Below are positions 36,967 through 45,883 of a stretch of DNA of 64,000 nt, one piece after another. The stretch spans positions 682,001 to 746,000 of the forward strand of contig JAAFAB010000002.1 in assembly GCA_018222585.1 (NCBI GenBank), given 5' to 3'. Within the stretch, counting starts at the first letter, position 1. Every line of letters begins with the position of its first letter. The notes below the pieces were generated by a model. The model was not told the origin of the DNA. It saw only the letters and a program-made list of their open reading frames with translations, and searched no databases. The translations under genes were made by a program, and so were the position numbers. The stretch comes from Paracoccaceae bacterium. GTDB taxonomy: Bacteria > Pseudomonadota > Alphaproteobacteria > Rhodobacterales > Rhodobacteraceae.

Positions 36967-37772
36967 CACTGCCATTTCTCTATGAACGCGACGGCCATGT
37001 CGCCACGCTGACCTTCAACCGTCCAGAGCGGCGCAATGCCATCAGCCCCGAGGTCGCCTGCCGCCTGGCCGACGCCATGGGCGAGATCGCCGAGGATGAC
37101 GAGATCCGCGTCGTCATCCTGACCGGCGCCGGCGACAAGGCCTTCTGTTCGGGCGGGGACCTGGCACTGTCGCTGCCGCTGCTGTCGGGCGCGCGGGCGC
37201 CCGAGACGGAGTGGGACCGCCGCTTCCTCACCGATGAGACGGTCCATGCGCGGACCGCGCTGCGCGGCTTCGAGATGACGAAGCCGATTGTCGCGGCGGT
37301 GAATGGCCCCTGCATGGCGGGCGGCATGGAAATCCTGCTGGCGACGGATATCCGCCTGGCGGTGCCCGCCGCCAGCTTCGCCCTGCCGGAGGCGGCGCGC
37401 GGTGTCATCCCCTTTGCCGGGGCGCTGGCCCGGTTGCCACGCCAGATCCCCTATGCGGCGGCGATGGAGATGATGGTGGCCAATGTGCCCATGGATGCGG
37501 AAACCGCCCTGCGGCACGGGCTGATCAACCGTATCGTTCCGCCCGAGTCCCTGATGCAGGCCGCGCGCGAGATGGCGGACCGGATCGCGGCCAGCGCGCC
37601 GGTCTCGGTGCAGCAGATCAAGAAGACCGTGACCGAGGCCATGGGGCGCCCCCTGGATGAGGGCTATGCGCTGGAGGACCGGGCCAAGGCCATCGTGATG
37701 GAGACCGAGGACGCCCGCGAAGGGCCGCGCGCCTTCATGGAAAAACGCGCACCGCGCTACAGGGGGTACTGA
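36963..37772 (+). CDS. Enoyl-CoA hydratase/isomerase family protein
   Basis: 269 aa crotonase-fold enzyme. Oxyanion-hole segments are AFCSGGDLALS and GPCMAGGMEILLATDIRLA, and both acid/base Glu positions of hydratases are filled (GGMEIL and FALPEAARG), so hydratase activity is likely. It overlaps the CoA ligase gene by 4 bp and stops 1 bp before the SDR gene, forming one transcription unit for acyl-CoA hydration and then oxidation. Confidence 0.9.
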   Translation: MTLPFLYERDGHVATLTFNRPERRNAISPEVACRLADAMGEIAEDDEIRVVILTGAGDKAFCSGGDLALSLPLLSGARAPETEWDRRFLTDETVHARTALRGFEMTKPIVAAVNGPCMAGGMEILLATDIRLAVPAASFALPEAARGVIPFAGALARLPRQIPYAAAMEMMVANVPMDAETALRHGLINRIVPPESLMQAAREMADRIAASAPVSVQQIKKTVTEAMGRPLDEGYALEDRAKAIVMETEDAREGPRAFMEKRAPRYRGY

Positions 37773-37773
37773 G

Positions 37774-38685
37774 ATGGCCGGGGAGACATTGGATCTGACG
37801 GGGCAGGTGGCCCTGGTGACGGGGGCGGGGCGCGGCATCGGCCGGGCCATCGCGCTGGATCTGGCCCGGGCCGGCGCCGCGGTGGTGGTCAATGACCTCG
37901 ACGCCGCTCCGGCGGAGGCGGTCCGGGACGAGATACTGTCCGGGGGCGGTCAGGCCGTGGCGGTTGCCGCCGAGATCGGGACCGAGGGCAGCGCCGAGAC
38001 CTGCATCGAGACCGCTCTGGAGGCTTTCGGTCGGTTGGACGTTCTGTGCGCCAATGCCGGCGTCCTGCGCGATAGCGTGTTGTGGAAGACTGAGGACGAG
38101 GCCTTTGACCTGGTGTTGCGGACCCACCTGCGCGGGACCTTCCAATGCGGCCGCGCCGCCGCCCGGCACTTCCGCCAGGCCGGCGGCGGAGGCGCGATCA
38201 TCGTCGTCGGCTCGCCTGCCGGGCAGCTCGGAAACTTTGGCCAGTCCGCCTATTCCGCCGCCAAGGCCGGGATCGTCGGCATGGCGCGTACCTGGGCGGT
38301 CGAGTTGCAGCGCGCCGGCGTCGCGGTCAACGCGATCATCCCGACGGCGCTGACCCGAATGACCGAAACCATGCCGTCACTGGCCGGCTACGTCGAGGCG
38401 CTGAACCGTGGAGAGCCCTTGCCGGATCATCTGCGCGCCGAGCAGGGCATCGGCACGCCCGAGGATATCGCCCCGCTGGTGAGCTTCCTGGCTTCGCCGG
38501 TTGCGCGCGACATCACCGGACAGTGCCTAGGGATCGGCGGCGACCGCCTGTCGATCTGGTCCCATCCGAGCGAGCTGAGCGCGGTGACCCGGTCCGGCGG
38601 CTGGACGGCAGCGAGCATCGCTCAGGTCTGGGCGGACCTTTCGAAGGATCGCCTGCAGTCCTTTGGCGTCCAGGTGCCAGGGTGA
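37774..38685 (+). CDS. Short-chain dehydrogenase/reductase (acyl-CoA-type hydroxy dehydrogenase)
   Basis: 303 aa. Classical SDR: VTGAGRGIGRAIALDL cofactor motif, CANAG (NAG motif), Ser in VGSPAGQLGN and the YSAAK catalytic motif. An Asp after beta2 (VNDLDA) indicates NAD(H). The overall sequence recalls the dehydrogenase of peroxisomal-type multifunctional enzymes, with an extra C-terminal about 40 residues. It probably oxidises the 3-hydroxyacyl-CoA made by the preceding hydratase. An IS remnant starts 65 bp after its stop. Confidence 0.88.
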   Translation: MAGETLDLTGQVALVTGAGRGIGRAIALDLARAGAAVVVNDLDAAPAEAVRDEILSGGGQAVAVAAEIGTEGSAETCIETALEAFGRLDVLCANAGVLRDSVLWKTEDEAFDLVLRTHLRGTFQCGRAAARHFRQAGGGGAIIVVGSPAGQLGNFGQSAYSAAKAGIVGMARTWAVELQRAGVAVNAIIPTALTRMTETMPSLAGYVEALNRGEPLPDHLRAEQGIGTPEDIAPLVSFLASPVARDITGQCLGIGGDRLSIWSHPSELSAVTRSGGWTAASIAQVWADLSKDRLQSFGVQVPG

Positions 38686-38750
38686 TCCGCCAGAATAAAT
38701 GGAATGGTGCTGCTTTCGTGGCTATTCACTTGTGGGGCAGGCCAAAACGG

Positions 38751-39240
38751 GGCTCTGTTGCACAAAGCCGCTGATGGCCAAGCTGCCCCTTCCCAGACAC
38801 ACACTTATCCTGCGGCCTCGGTCACTGGTATGCCGAGCGCGGTGAGGCCGTTTGTGACGGCAACACACACCTGAAGCTCGGCAACCTGTCGGTCAGGCCC
38901 CCCGCCATGAGGCGTTGGCCCGAGAGCGTCATGAAGTGCATTTTTGTCTCGGAGCGATTGCGGCGATGGTAGCCGCTCCACTTCCGCGAAATCCTTCGTT
39001 CCAGGCGTTTCGATGCGCGGAGGGCCTCGTTGCGGGCAATTGCTTCCGCGCTGTCTGGCTTCCAGATCCTGGCGTTCTTGTAAGGCGGGATGACAGCATG
39101 GGCGCCCCGGTTGGCGATGGCGTCGTGACACTTGCGCGTATCGTAGGCACCGCCAGCAGTGCCGCTGCCGATCTCCTGATCGAGCGGGGTCTGGCCCAGA
39201 AGGTCCGGCAGCATCGACGCAGAGCCGGCGGCCAGTATTC
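38751..39240 (-). mobile_element. IS5-family (IS903-like) remnant, terminal inverted repeat plus 3' half
   Basis: The left end is GGCTCTGTTGCACAAA (38751-38766), a terminal repeat also found at 46586-46601. Between it and 39240 lies the C-terminal half of an IS5-family transposase on the minus strand; the 5' half and the other terminal repeat are missing. The truncated edge faces the catabolic operon to the right. Confidence 0.8.
38805..39240 (-). pseudogene. IS5-family transposase, C-terminal fragment with a frameshift
   Basis: Reads LPDLLGQTPLDQEIGSGTAG, AYDTRKCHDAIANRGAHAVI, ARNEALRASKRLERRISRKW and SGYHRRNRSETKMHFMTLSG, the DDE-type IS5 C-terminal region with the catalytic Glu in ETKMH. 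The frame then breaks near 38905: the first frame continues GGLTDRLPS, while the expected family ending DRQVAELQVCVAV...TALGIPVTEAAG continues in another frame to the stop at 38805. Lacks its N-terminal half, so it cannot be active. Confidence 0.85.
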
Positions 39241-39266
39241 AGTGCGTACCGATCATGGGCTTTTCA

Positions 39267-40418
39267 TCAGGGGATCGCGTCATTCTTGAGGAAAGTGAGG
39301 TAGAGATCGGAAATCTGCGCTTCATCGGCGCGGCGGAGATTGTTGCTAGGTGTGCCGGAAGCGATTGCCTGACGCGCCATTTCGGGGATGGCGGCTCTGA
39401 AGGCTTCCGGTGAAATCCCAAGGGACTCCAGGCTCGGGACTTCCAGGCGAGCGTTCAGACTTTTCAGCGCGTCAATCAGCGCGGCCGGGTCCTCGGCCAG
39501 GCCCATGGCCTTGGCAGCGCGGCCGTAGGCCTGGGGGGCGGACACGGCGGACCATTCGGTCACCAGTGGCATGAGCATCGCGTTCGACATGCCATGCGGC
39601 ACGTGGAAAGCAGCCCCGATCGGGCGGCTCATGCCGTGGATCAGCGCGGTCGAGGTATGCGAAACGGCCATGCCGGCAAGGCAGGCACCCAGTAGCATGT
39701 CGGACCGCGCCGCATGATCGCCGGGGACGCGGGCGGCAGTTTCCAGGCTCTTGCCGATCAGCTGCATGGCCTGCGTTGCCAGCCCGTCGGAGTAGGGGGT
39801 GGCATTGCGATTGACCAGCGCTTCCAGCGCATGGGAGAGCGCATCGAGACCGCTGTCTACCGTGACTCGGTAGGGGCAGCTCAGCGTCAGCTCGACATCG
39901 AGAAGCGCCACTTTCGGTTGCAGTGACGACCCAAGCAGCAACAGCTTTTCATGGGTCGTGGCGTCGGTGATCACCGCCGCCCGTGTCACCTCGGATCCTG
40001 TGCCGGCGGTGGTCGGCACGCAGAGGACAGGCAGCGCGGGCAGGTCAACGATGCGGGGCACCGAGAGCGCACGGAGGCTGTCCGTCTGGACGCTGAGCAG
40101 GGCCACGGCCTTGGCAACATCCATGGCGCTGCCGCCACCGATGCCCACGACGCAATCCGCGTCGACCGAGCGGGCGATCTGGACCGCGTCCATGGCTTCG
40201 GCATCGGTCGGATCGGGCGAGAAGGCCGAGAAGATCTGCGCCGTCATGCCCGCGTCGCGCAGCCCGGACAGCATCTTGTCCGCAAGGCCCAGCTTGTGGA
40301 CGACAGGGTCGACCACCACCAGCGGGCGCTTGGCACCGAGATCGGCGAGGATGGGGCCAGCCTCGGCGCTGATGCCGGGGGCCATTCGGACATCGCCGGT
40401 TGTCAGGATACGCATCAT
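39267..40418 (-). CDS. Iron-containing alcohol dehydrogenase
   Basis: 383 aa group III alcohol dehydrogenase. NAD-binding GIGGGSAMDVAKAVA, the PTTAGTGSEVT motif, and the metal-binding signature with His residues in ALIHGMSRPIGAAFHVPHGM are present. It oxidises an alcohol to an aldehyde in the cytoplasm. Its start (ATGATG at 40418) follows the ABC ATPase stop immediately, making it the last gene of a seven-gene minus-strand operon; the aldehyde dehydrogenase three genes upstream could take its product. Confidence 0.92.
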   Translation of the reverse strand: MMRILTTGDVRMAPGISAEAGPILADLGAKRPLVVVDPVVHKLGLADKMLSGLRDAGMTAQIFSAFSPDPTDAEAMDAVQIARSVDADCVVGIGGGSAMDVAKAVALLSVQTDSLRALSVPRIVDLPALPVLCVPTTAGTGSEVTRAAVITDATTHEKLLLLGSSLQPKVALLDVELTLSCPYRVTVDSGLDALSHALEALVNRNATPYSDGLATQAMQLIGKSLETAARVPGDHAARSDMLLGACLAGMAVSHTSTALIHGMSRPIGAAFHVPHGMSNAMLMPLVTEWSAVSAPQAYGRAAKAMGLAEDPAALIDALKSLNARLEVPSLESLGISPEAFRAAIPEMARQAIASGTPSNNLRRADEAQISDLYLTFLKNDAIP

Positions 40419-40419
40419 G

Positions 40420-41160
40420 TCAGTGGTCCAGGATCTTCGAGAGGAATTCGACGGCGCGCTGGCTCTTGGGGGAGGCAAAGAACTCGTCCTTGGGGGTGTC
40501 CTCGACCACCTCGCCGCCATCCATGAAGACGACACGGTCGGCGACCTTGCGGGCAAAGCCCATCTCGTGGGTCACGACCATCATGGTCATGCCTTCCTTG
40601 GCCAGCTCGACCATGACGTCCAGAACCTCGGTGATCATCTCGGGATCAAGGGCCGAAGTGGGCTCGTCGAAGAGCATGGCGATCGGATCCATGGCAAGGG
40701 CGCGGGCGATGGCGATGCGCTGCTGCTGGCCGCCTGACAGCTGGATCGGGTACTTGCGGGCATGGTCGGACATGCCGACGCGCTCCAGCAGGGCTGCGGC
40801 CTTGGCTTCGGCCTCGGCCTGGGTGCGGCCCAGAACACGGGTCTGGCCGATGCAGATGTTTTCCGTCACCGTCATGTGCGGGAACAGGTCGAAGTGCTGG
40901 AACACCATCCCGACATGAGAGCGCAGCTTGGGCAGCTTGGTCCTGGGGCCGGTCACCTCCATGTCCTTGACGGAGATGTGGCCGCCCTGCACCGGCTCCA
41001 GCCCGTTGACGCATTTGATCAGCGTCGACTTGCCCGAGCCCGAGGGGCCGCAGATCACCACCACCTCACCGGGCGAGACGGTCAGCGAGCAGGACTTGAG
41101 GACCTGGAAGTTCTTGCCGTACCACTTGTCGACATCTTCGAGAACGATCATCGGTTGCAT
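40420..41160 (-). CDS. Polar amino acid-type ABC transporter ATP-binding protein
   Basis: 246 aa with Walker A (GPSGSGKSTLIKCVNGLE), Q-loop (GMVFQHFDLFPHMTV), signature LSGGQQQRIAIARAL, Walker B (PIAMLFDEPTSALDPEM) and H-loop (MVVTHEMGFARKVADRV). The sequence is typical of GlnQ/HisP-class importers. It energises the permease encoded 9 bp upstream. Confidence 0.95.
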   Translation of the reverse strand: MQPMIVLEDVDKWYGKNFQVLKSCSLTVSPGEVVVICGPSGSGKSTLIKCVNGLEPVQGGHISVKDMEVTGPRTKLPKLRSHVGMVFQHFDLFPHMTVTENICIGQTRVLGRTQAEAEAKAAALLERVGMSDHARKYPIQLSGGQQQRIAIARALAMDPIAMLFDEPTSALDPEMITEVLDVMVELAKEGMTMMVVTHEMGFARKVADRVVFMDGGEVVEDTPKDEFFASPKSQRAVEFLSKILDH

Positions 41161-41169
41161 GGTCTCTCC

Positions 41170-41865
41170 TCAGCGTTGTTCGGCCGCATCGGCCTTGATG
41201 TCGTAGCCACGACCGAAGTGTCGTTCGATCCGGCGCTGGATCAGGTCCCAGGCGGTGGTCATCAGCAGGTAGTAGAGGGCGGCGACAACGAAGAGTTCCA
41301 GCACCATGAACTTCTCCTGGATCAGGACCTGGGTGCGGCGCAGCAGCTCTTCCATTGAGATGATGGAGGCGATGGAGGTGGTCTTGAGGCAACCGTTCAC
41401 CGAGTTGCCGAGCGGCGGGATGATGATCCGGGCGGCCTGCGGGGCTATGATGTAGCGCATCATCTGCACATCGGTCATGCCGACGGCGCGGGCGGCGTTG
41501 CTCTGGCCCTTGGGAACCGAGCTGATGCCCGAACGGATGATTTCGGAGAGGTAGGCGGCCTCGTTCATCACCAGGCCGATCAGGGTGGCTTCGAGCACGC
41601 TGAACTTGATGCCGATCTGGGGCAGGCCGGTGTAGATGATGATCAGCTGCACCAGCAGAGGCGTGCCGCGGATCAGCCATGTGTAGAAGTAGGCGATGTT
41701 GCTGAGAATCCGGAACGGGCTCATCCGCATCAGCGCCACGACACAGCCGGCGACGACGCCAAGGGTCATTGCTGCAATGGTCAGACCCAGCGTCACGGCT
41801 GCGCCTTCAAGAATGTATGTGTTGGTCAGGTACTCGAAGAACCCGTCCCAATTCCAACCTTTCAC
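41170..41865 (-). CDS. Polar amino acid-type ABC transporter permease
   Basis: 231 aa His/Glu/Gln-class permease with about five helices and the EAA loop (SGISSVPKGQSNAARAVGMT) that contacts the ATPase. I place the start at GTG 41865 (VKGWNWDGFFEYL), which follows GAGGAGACGATC; an in-frame start at 41940 adds an Ala/Pro-rich stretch not expected in the family. Only one permease is encoded, so it would work as a homodimer. Confidence 0.9.
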   Translation of the reverse strand: MKGWNWDGFFEYLTNTYILEGAAVTLGLTIAAMTLGVVAGCVVALMRMSPFRILSNIAYFYTWLIRGTPLLVQLIIIYTGLPQIGIKFSVLEATLIGLVMNEAAYLSEIIRSGISSVPKGQSNAARAVGMTDVQMMRYIIAPQAARIIIPPLGNSVNGCLKTTSIASIISMEELLRRTQVLIQEKFMVLELFVVAALYYLLMTTAWDLIQRRIERHFGRGYDIKADAAEQR

Positions 41866-41963
41866 GATCGTCTCCTCGTGAGCTGATGCGCTTGCTGCGC
41901 CGGAGAGGGCAGGCGCCGCCGCAGGGGCAGCGGCACCCATTCACAAGTGTCGGAGGCGGCCGA

Positions 41964-42797
41964 TCAGAGGCCGGGGCCCTTCAGCTCGATGCTGCCGTCA
42001 CCGGCCTGGCCGACGCCGTAGCGGGCCATCAGTTCGGGCAGCCAGCCGTCGGCGTTCATCTCCTGCATGACCTTGGTCACGGGGCCGGCGATGTCGGTGC
42101 TGCCGAAGGCCAGCGAGCCGGGCGTGGCGTAGAGGCCTGCCAGCGCATGGGCGAATTCGCCGCTTTCGCTGTAGAGCTTGGCAACCGGGTCGATCGAGAC
42201 AGCCGCTTCGACCTGACCGGCGCGGAGGGCCTGGTAGACCGTCGCGTAGTTGTCGAAGAGGGCGATGTCGATCTGCTCGAGGCCCTTCTCGGCGAAGTCC
42301 TTGTTCAGCTCGCGCATCTTGGCTTCGGCGTAGCCGCCGATATCGGTGCTGACGCGTTTGCCGGCCAGGTCCTCGACGGTCTTGATCGAGTCGTCGCCCG
42401 TCGCGGTCGAGATCGAGATGGCCAGGTTCTCGTAGGGGATCATGTACATGATCTCGAGGCGGGCCGGGGTGACGAAGAGACCGGCGTCGATCACGTCCCA
42501 GCGTCCGCCCTGGAGGCCGGGCACCATGGTCGCGTATTCGGTCGAGATGAAATCGGGCTCAAGGCAGAGACGTTTTGCGACTTCGACGCCCAGCTCGACG
42601 CGCAGACCCTTCAGGGTGCCGTCGGATTCAGCGTAGGCCATCGGCGGCAGGGTCGGGCTGACCGCCATGGTCAACTTGCCTTCCTCGGTCAGAAGCGCGG
42701 CGTCGATGGTGGTTTCGCAATCCTGTGCGGCCGCGGCGGAGGCAAGGCCCATCGAGGTCAGCACGGCCAGGGCAAGGGTAAGGGGAGTTCGGTTCAT
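41964..42797 (-). CDS. Family 3 solute-binding protein of the ABC transporter
   Basis: 277 aa periplasmic binding protein with signal peptide ending near AAAAQD. The body shows the family-3 pattern: GKLTMAVSPTLPPMAYAESD, ELGVEVAKRLCLE, the WDVIDAGLFVTPAR segment and TVEDLAGKRVSTDIGGYAEA. Ligands of this family are mostly polar amino acids and their relatives (opines, ectoines and others). The ATG at 42797 has AGGAA at good spacing; ATG 42803 is also possible. A GC hairpin (41918-41934) lies between it and the permease. Confidence 0.88.
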   Translation of the reverse strand: MNRTPLTLALAVLTSMGLASAAAAQDCETTIDAALLTEEGKLTMAVSPTLPPMAYAESDGTLKGLRVELGVEVAKRLCLEPDFISTEYATMVPGLQGGRWDVIDAGLFVTPARLEIMYMIPYENLAISISTATGDDSIKTVEDLAGKRVSTDIGGYAEAKMRELNKDFAEKGLEQIDIALFDNYATVYQALRAGQVEAAVSIDPVAKLYSESGEFAHALAGLYATPGSLAFGSTDIAGPVTKVMQEMNADGWLPELMARYGVGQAGDGSIELKGPGL

Positions 42798-42918
42798 GGT
42801 CATTTCCTGTCGGTTTGAAGCTGGTTCTTATTCTTCTGGTGAACTCTGTTGTTTCGAGAGGGGGTGTGTTTCCTGTTGGCAAACTCCTTTTCCATGCAGT
42901 CACATTTCTTCGGCAAGC

Positions 42919-44394
42919 TCAACGCATCACGAAGGGGTCGGGGATGGGGGCATCGCTGGTGCGCAGCCAGACGGTCTTGATCTTCGTGTAGTCCAGCGCC
43001 GCGGCCAGGCCGCCCTCACGGCCATGGCCCGACAGGCCATGACCGCCGAAGGGAGCCATCGGGCTGACGGCGCGGTAGGTATTCACCCAGACCACACCGG
43101 CACGGATGCCGCGGATCATCCGGTGCGCACGGGTCAGGTCGCGGGTGAAGACGCCCGAGGCCAGCCCGTAGGCAGTATCATTGGCCAGCGCCAGCGCCTC
43201 GGCCTCGGTGTCGAAGCCTTGCACCGACAGCACCGGGGCAAAGAATTCCTCGCGCAGGCAAGAGGCTGCGGGGGTGTCGGTGCAATCGAGGATGCTCGGC
43301 GGAAAATAGAAGCCCGCCCCGGCGATGGCATGCCCGCCGGTGACCAGCCGCGCGCCCTCGGCAACCGAGCGGGCGCAGAGCGCCTCGGCCCGCTCCCGCT
43401 GGCGCAGGGTGCAGAGCGGGCCCATCTCGGTGCCCATCTCTGCGGGGCTGCCGATGCTGATACGGCCCGCCTTCTCGCGCAGCCGGTCGAGGAATTCGGC
43501 GCGGATCGTGTTCTGCACCAGCAGCCGCGAGCCGGCGACACAGCTTTGCCCGGTGGCGGCGAAGATACCGGAAATCTGGGCATTCACTGCCGAGTCGATG
43601 TCGGCGTCGGCGAAGACGATGAAGGGCGACTTACCGCCCAGCTCCAGCGAAGTCGAGGCGAGGTTCTCGGCCGAGTTGCGCAGGATCTGCCGCCCGGCGT
43701 CGGGGCCTCCGGTGAAGGCGACATGGTCGATGTCGGGATGACTGGTCAGCACGGCGCCACACTCGGGGCCGAAGCCGGTCAGGATGTTCAGCACTCCGGG
43801 CGGGAAACCCGCCTGGTCGAAGATCCGGGCGAATTCCAGCATCGGCGCGGGGCCGTCCTCGGAGGCCTTGAGCACCATGGTGCAGCCTGCCGCCAGGGCC
43901 GGGCCGATCTTCACCGCCGAGAGGAACAGCTGAGAGTTCCAGGGCACCACCGCCGCCACCACGCCAAGCGGCTCGCGGCGCAGCCAGACCTCCATGTCGG
44001 GCTTGTCGATGGGCAGATGCGCGCCTTCGATCTTGTCCGCCAGCCCGGCGTAGTAGCGGTAGTACTCGGCGACATAGGCGATCTGGGCGCGGGTCTCGCG
44101 GATGATCTTGCCGGTGTCGCGGGTCTCCAGCTCGGCCAGGCGGGGGGCGTTCTGTTCGATCAGGTCGGCGAGGCGCAGCAGCAGCTTGCCGCGCTGGCCG
44201 GCGGTCAGCCCGGCCCATTCGGCACCATGGAAGGCGCGGCGGGCGGCGGCGACGGCCTCGTTGACTTCGGCGGCGCGGGCCTCGGGCATCCGCGCCCAGG
44301 GCTGTCCGGTCGCCGGGTCGAGGCTGTCGAAACTGGCGGCGGCATCGCGGAAGCTGCCGTCGATATAGAGTTGGAAGGCGGGCAGGGTGCTCAT
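42919..44394 (-). CDS. NAD(P)+-dependent aldehyde dehydrogenase
   Basis: 491 aa ALDH-superfamily enzyme. The general-base Glu is in LELGGKSPFIVF, the catalytic Cys in ATGQSCVAGSR, and cofactor motifs are VVPWNSQLFLS and FTGGPDAGRQIL. It oxidises an aldehyde to an acid, possibly the product of the co-encoded Fe-alcohol dehydrogenase. ATG 44394 overlaps the upstream hydrolase stop (ATGA) and follows GAGGTGACCTC, so the longer start at 44430 is rejected. Confidence 0.93.
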   Translation of the reverse strand: MSTLPAFQLYIDGSFRDAAASFDSLDPATGQPWARMPEARAAEVNEAVAAARRAFHGAEWAGLTAGQRGKLLLRLADLIEQNAPRLAELETRDTGKIIRETRAQIAYVAEYYRYYAGLADKIEGAHLPIDKPDMEVWLRREPLGVVAAVVPWNSQLFLSAVKIGPALAAGCTMVLKASEDGPAPMLEFARIFDQAGFPPGVLNILTGFGPECGAVLTSHPDIDHVAFTGGPDAGRQILRNSAENLASTSLELGGKSPFIVFADADIDSAVNAQISGIFAATGQSCVAGSRLLVQNTIRAEFLDRLREKAGRISIGSPAEMGTEMGPLCTLRQRERAEALCARSVAEGARLVTGGHAIAGAGFYFPPSILDCTDTPAASCLREEFFAPVLSVQGFDTEAEALALANDTAYGLASGVFTRDLTRAHRMIRGIRAGVVWVNTYRAVSPMAPFGGHGLSGHGREGGLAAALDYTKIKTVWLRTSDAPIPDPFVMR

Positions 44395-45203
44395 GAGGTC
44401 ACCTCGACGGTGCTGGGGGTCTCCATCCAATCGATCAGCGCCTGGCTGACGCGATCCGGGGCGGTCAGGTTCACCATGTGGCGGTGCCCTTCGATGACCA
44501 GCGCGCGCCCCTCGGGCGCAGCCTCGGCCATGGCGCGCGCCATGGCGGGGGTCGAGTTCGGATCCTGGTCGCCGGTCAGGGCCAGCAGCGGGCAGCGGAT
44601 CTCGGCGAAACCGTCGGCATAGATGTCGTCGCCGCGCGAGAAGGCGCCATAGGCGGTGGCATAGCCCCGTGGCGAGACCTCGGCCAGCCAGCCCGCGACG
44701 CTTTCGCGTGCGGCGAGGTGGTCGCGGTCCTCGCCGAACCAGCGCAGCAGCGGCGCGGCGATATCGACGTCGCCTGAATGAAGTTCGGCGGCGCGGGCCT
44801 CGACGGCGGCGCGGGCCTCGGGGCTGCGCCGGAAGACGCCGTTCAGCAGGGCCACGCGGGCGACCTTCTCGGGGTGGGTGACGGCATAGCCGCCGGCGAT
44901 CAGCGCGCCCATCGAATGGCCGGCCAGGCTGACCGGGCCGAGATCCAGCGCGCGAAGCGCGCGGTCCAGCCAGGCCACGAAGTCGGGCAGCTCGGCGCCG
45001 GCGGGCAGGGGGCTGCTGCCGCCATGGCCGGGCATGTCCAGTGCCAGCACGCGGCAGCGCCGCGACAGGGCGGGGAACTGCGGTGCCCAGGCGGCGGACT
45101 GCATGCCGACGCCATGGATCAGCACTAGCGGCGCGCCCGCTCCCGCCTCGTGGTAGGACAGCCGGGTGCCGTCCTCAGACAGAGGCAGGGTTTTCAAGGT
45201 CAT
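44391..45203 (-). CDS. Alpha/beta hydrolase (3-oxoadipate enol-lactonase-like)
   Basis: 270 aa soluble alpha/beta hydrolase. Oxyanion motif LIHGVGMQSAAWAPQF, nucleophile elbow AGHSMGALIAGG, acid in TGDQDPNST, and the His in EGHRHMVNL complete the triad. The fold subtype resembles ester and lactone hydrolases of catabolic operons. It overlaps its upstream neighbour by 29 bp and its downstream neighbour by 4 bp, so the three are tightly coupled. Confidence 0.85.
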   Translation of the reverse strand: MTLKTLPLSEDGTRLSYHEAGAGAPLVLIHGVGMQSAAWAPQFPALSRRCRVLALDMPGHGGSSPLPAGAELPDFVAWLDRALRALDLGPVSLAGHSMGALIAGGYAVTHPEKVARVALLNGVFRRSPEARAAVEARAAELHSGDVDIAAPLLRWFGEDRDHLAARESVAGWLAEVSPRGYATAYGAFSRGDDIYADGFAEIRCPLLALTGDQDPNSTPAMARAMAEAAPEGRALVIEGHRHMVNLTAPDRVSQALIDWMETPSTVEVTS

Positions 45204-45777
45204 GCCCGAGTTCCTTCAGATCCTGGTAGCGGTCGCCGATACGGTGATGCGGGCGGCCCCCGATGGAGGCGCCAAGGGCCACGACAATCTCGTCGGGGCC
45301 CGGGGCATCCGCCACTGAAAGCTGGATGGTCAGGTAGTGGCTGCGCCGGCCGCCGTCGTTCTTGTCCATCAGCGGGATCTGCAACGAGGCATTGGCCGGG
45401 CCACGGGTGTTGGTGAAGGCCAGGTAGGACTTGGCCCCGACCGCTTCGCGGTAGTGGTTGCCGAAACGCAGGGTGTGGATCAGGCCCGAGGCGTGCTCCA
45501 CCTCGCCGTTGACGCCGACGATGGCCGCCTTGCCGTAGCCCTCCACCTTGTCGCCGCCCCCGGCGGCCTCAAGCACCATTTCGGTCAGCAATGCGCCAAG
45601 GCCGGGGGCCGCATCGAGAATGGCAGGCCGCAGATCTTCGACAAAACCCTGACCTGCCCATGGATTCCGGATCACCGCCACGGCGGCGATCATCTTCAGG
45701 GGCACGGGCGCGGCCTTTCCGCCTTCGATCCATGTCGTTTCGACGTGCAGCAGGGTCTTTCGGATTTCAGCAGGCAT
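45175..45777 (-). CDS. Amino acid synthesis family protein (AA_synth/DUF1185-like)
   Basis: 200 aa. Conserved blocks are EIRKTLLHVETTWIEGGKAA, KMIAAVAVIRNPWAGQGFVE, GYGKAAIVGVNGEVEHASGL and ALGASIGGRPHHRIGDRYQD. I recognise this as the family labelled amino acid synthesis (Pfam AA_synth), whose biochemical role is not established. It is the first gene of the operon, 107 bp from the divergent GntR gene. Residues such as paired His and Glu may bind a substrate or metal, but no mechanism is claimed. Confidence 0.75.
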   Translation of the reverse strand: MPAEIRKTLLHVETTWIEGGKAAPVPLKMIAAVAVIRNPWAGQGFVEDLRPAILDAAPGLGALLTEMVLEAAGGGDKVEGYGKAAIVGVNGEVEHASGLIHTLRFGNHYREAVGAKSYLAFTNTRGPANASLQIPLMDKNDGGRRSHYLTIQLSVADAPGPDEIVVALGASIGGRPHHRIGDRYQDLKELGHDLENPASV

Positions 45778-45828
45778 TCAGGTCTCCAGTCCGTGACGAA
45801 TCGTCTGTCTGTAGGATGGAATACCGTA

Positions 45829-45840
45829 ATACAATCGTAC
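45829..45840. promoter_or_regulatory. Candidate GntR operator in the divergent promoter region
   Basis: ATACAATCGTAC with TAC-AATC-GTA symmetry, followed by AAACAATC, in the 106-bp AT-rich spacer between the catabolic operon and the divergent GntR gene. FCD-type GntR proteins bind short dyads of the TnGTnnnACnA kind. Confidence 0.4.
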
Positions 45841-45883
45841 AAACAATCTTGTTGGGCGCAGCAGAGGCTGATATCCAGTGCGC

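Noticed and set aside
35074-36975. 633-codon minus-strand frame over the acyl-CoA synthetase
   Set aside because: Shadow of the ligase gene, whose adenylation motifs are complete on the plus strand.
42667-44622. 651-codon plus-strand frame over the aldehyde dehydrogenase
   Set aside because: Antisense to a gene with an intact ALDH active site; composition is that of a shadow frame.
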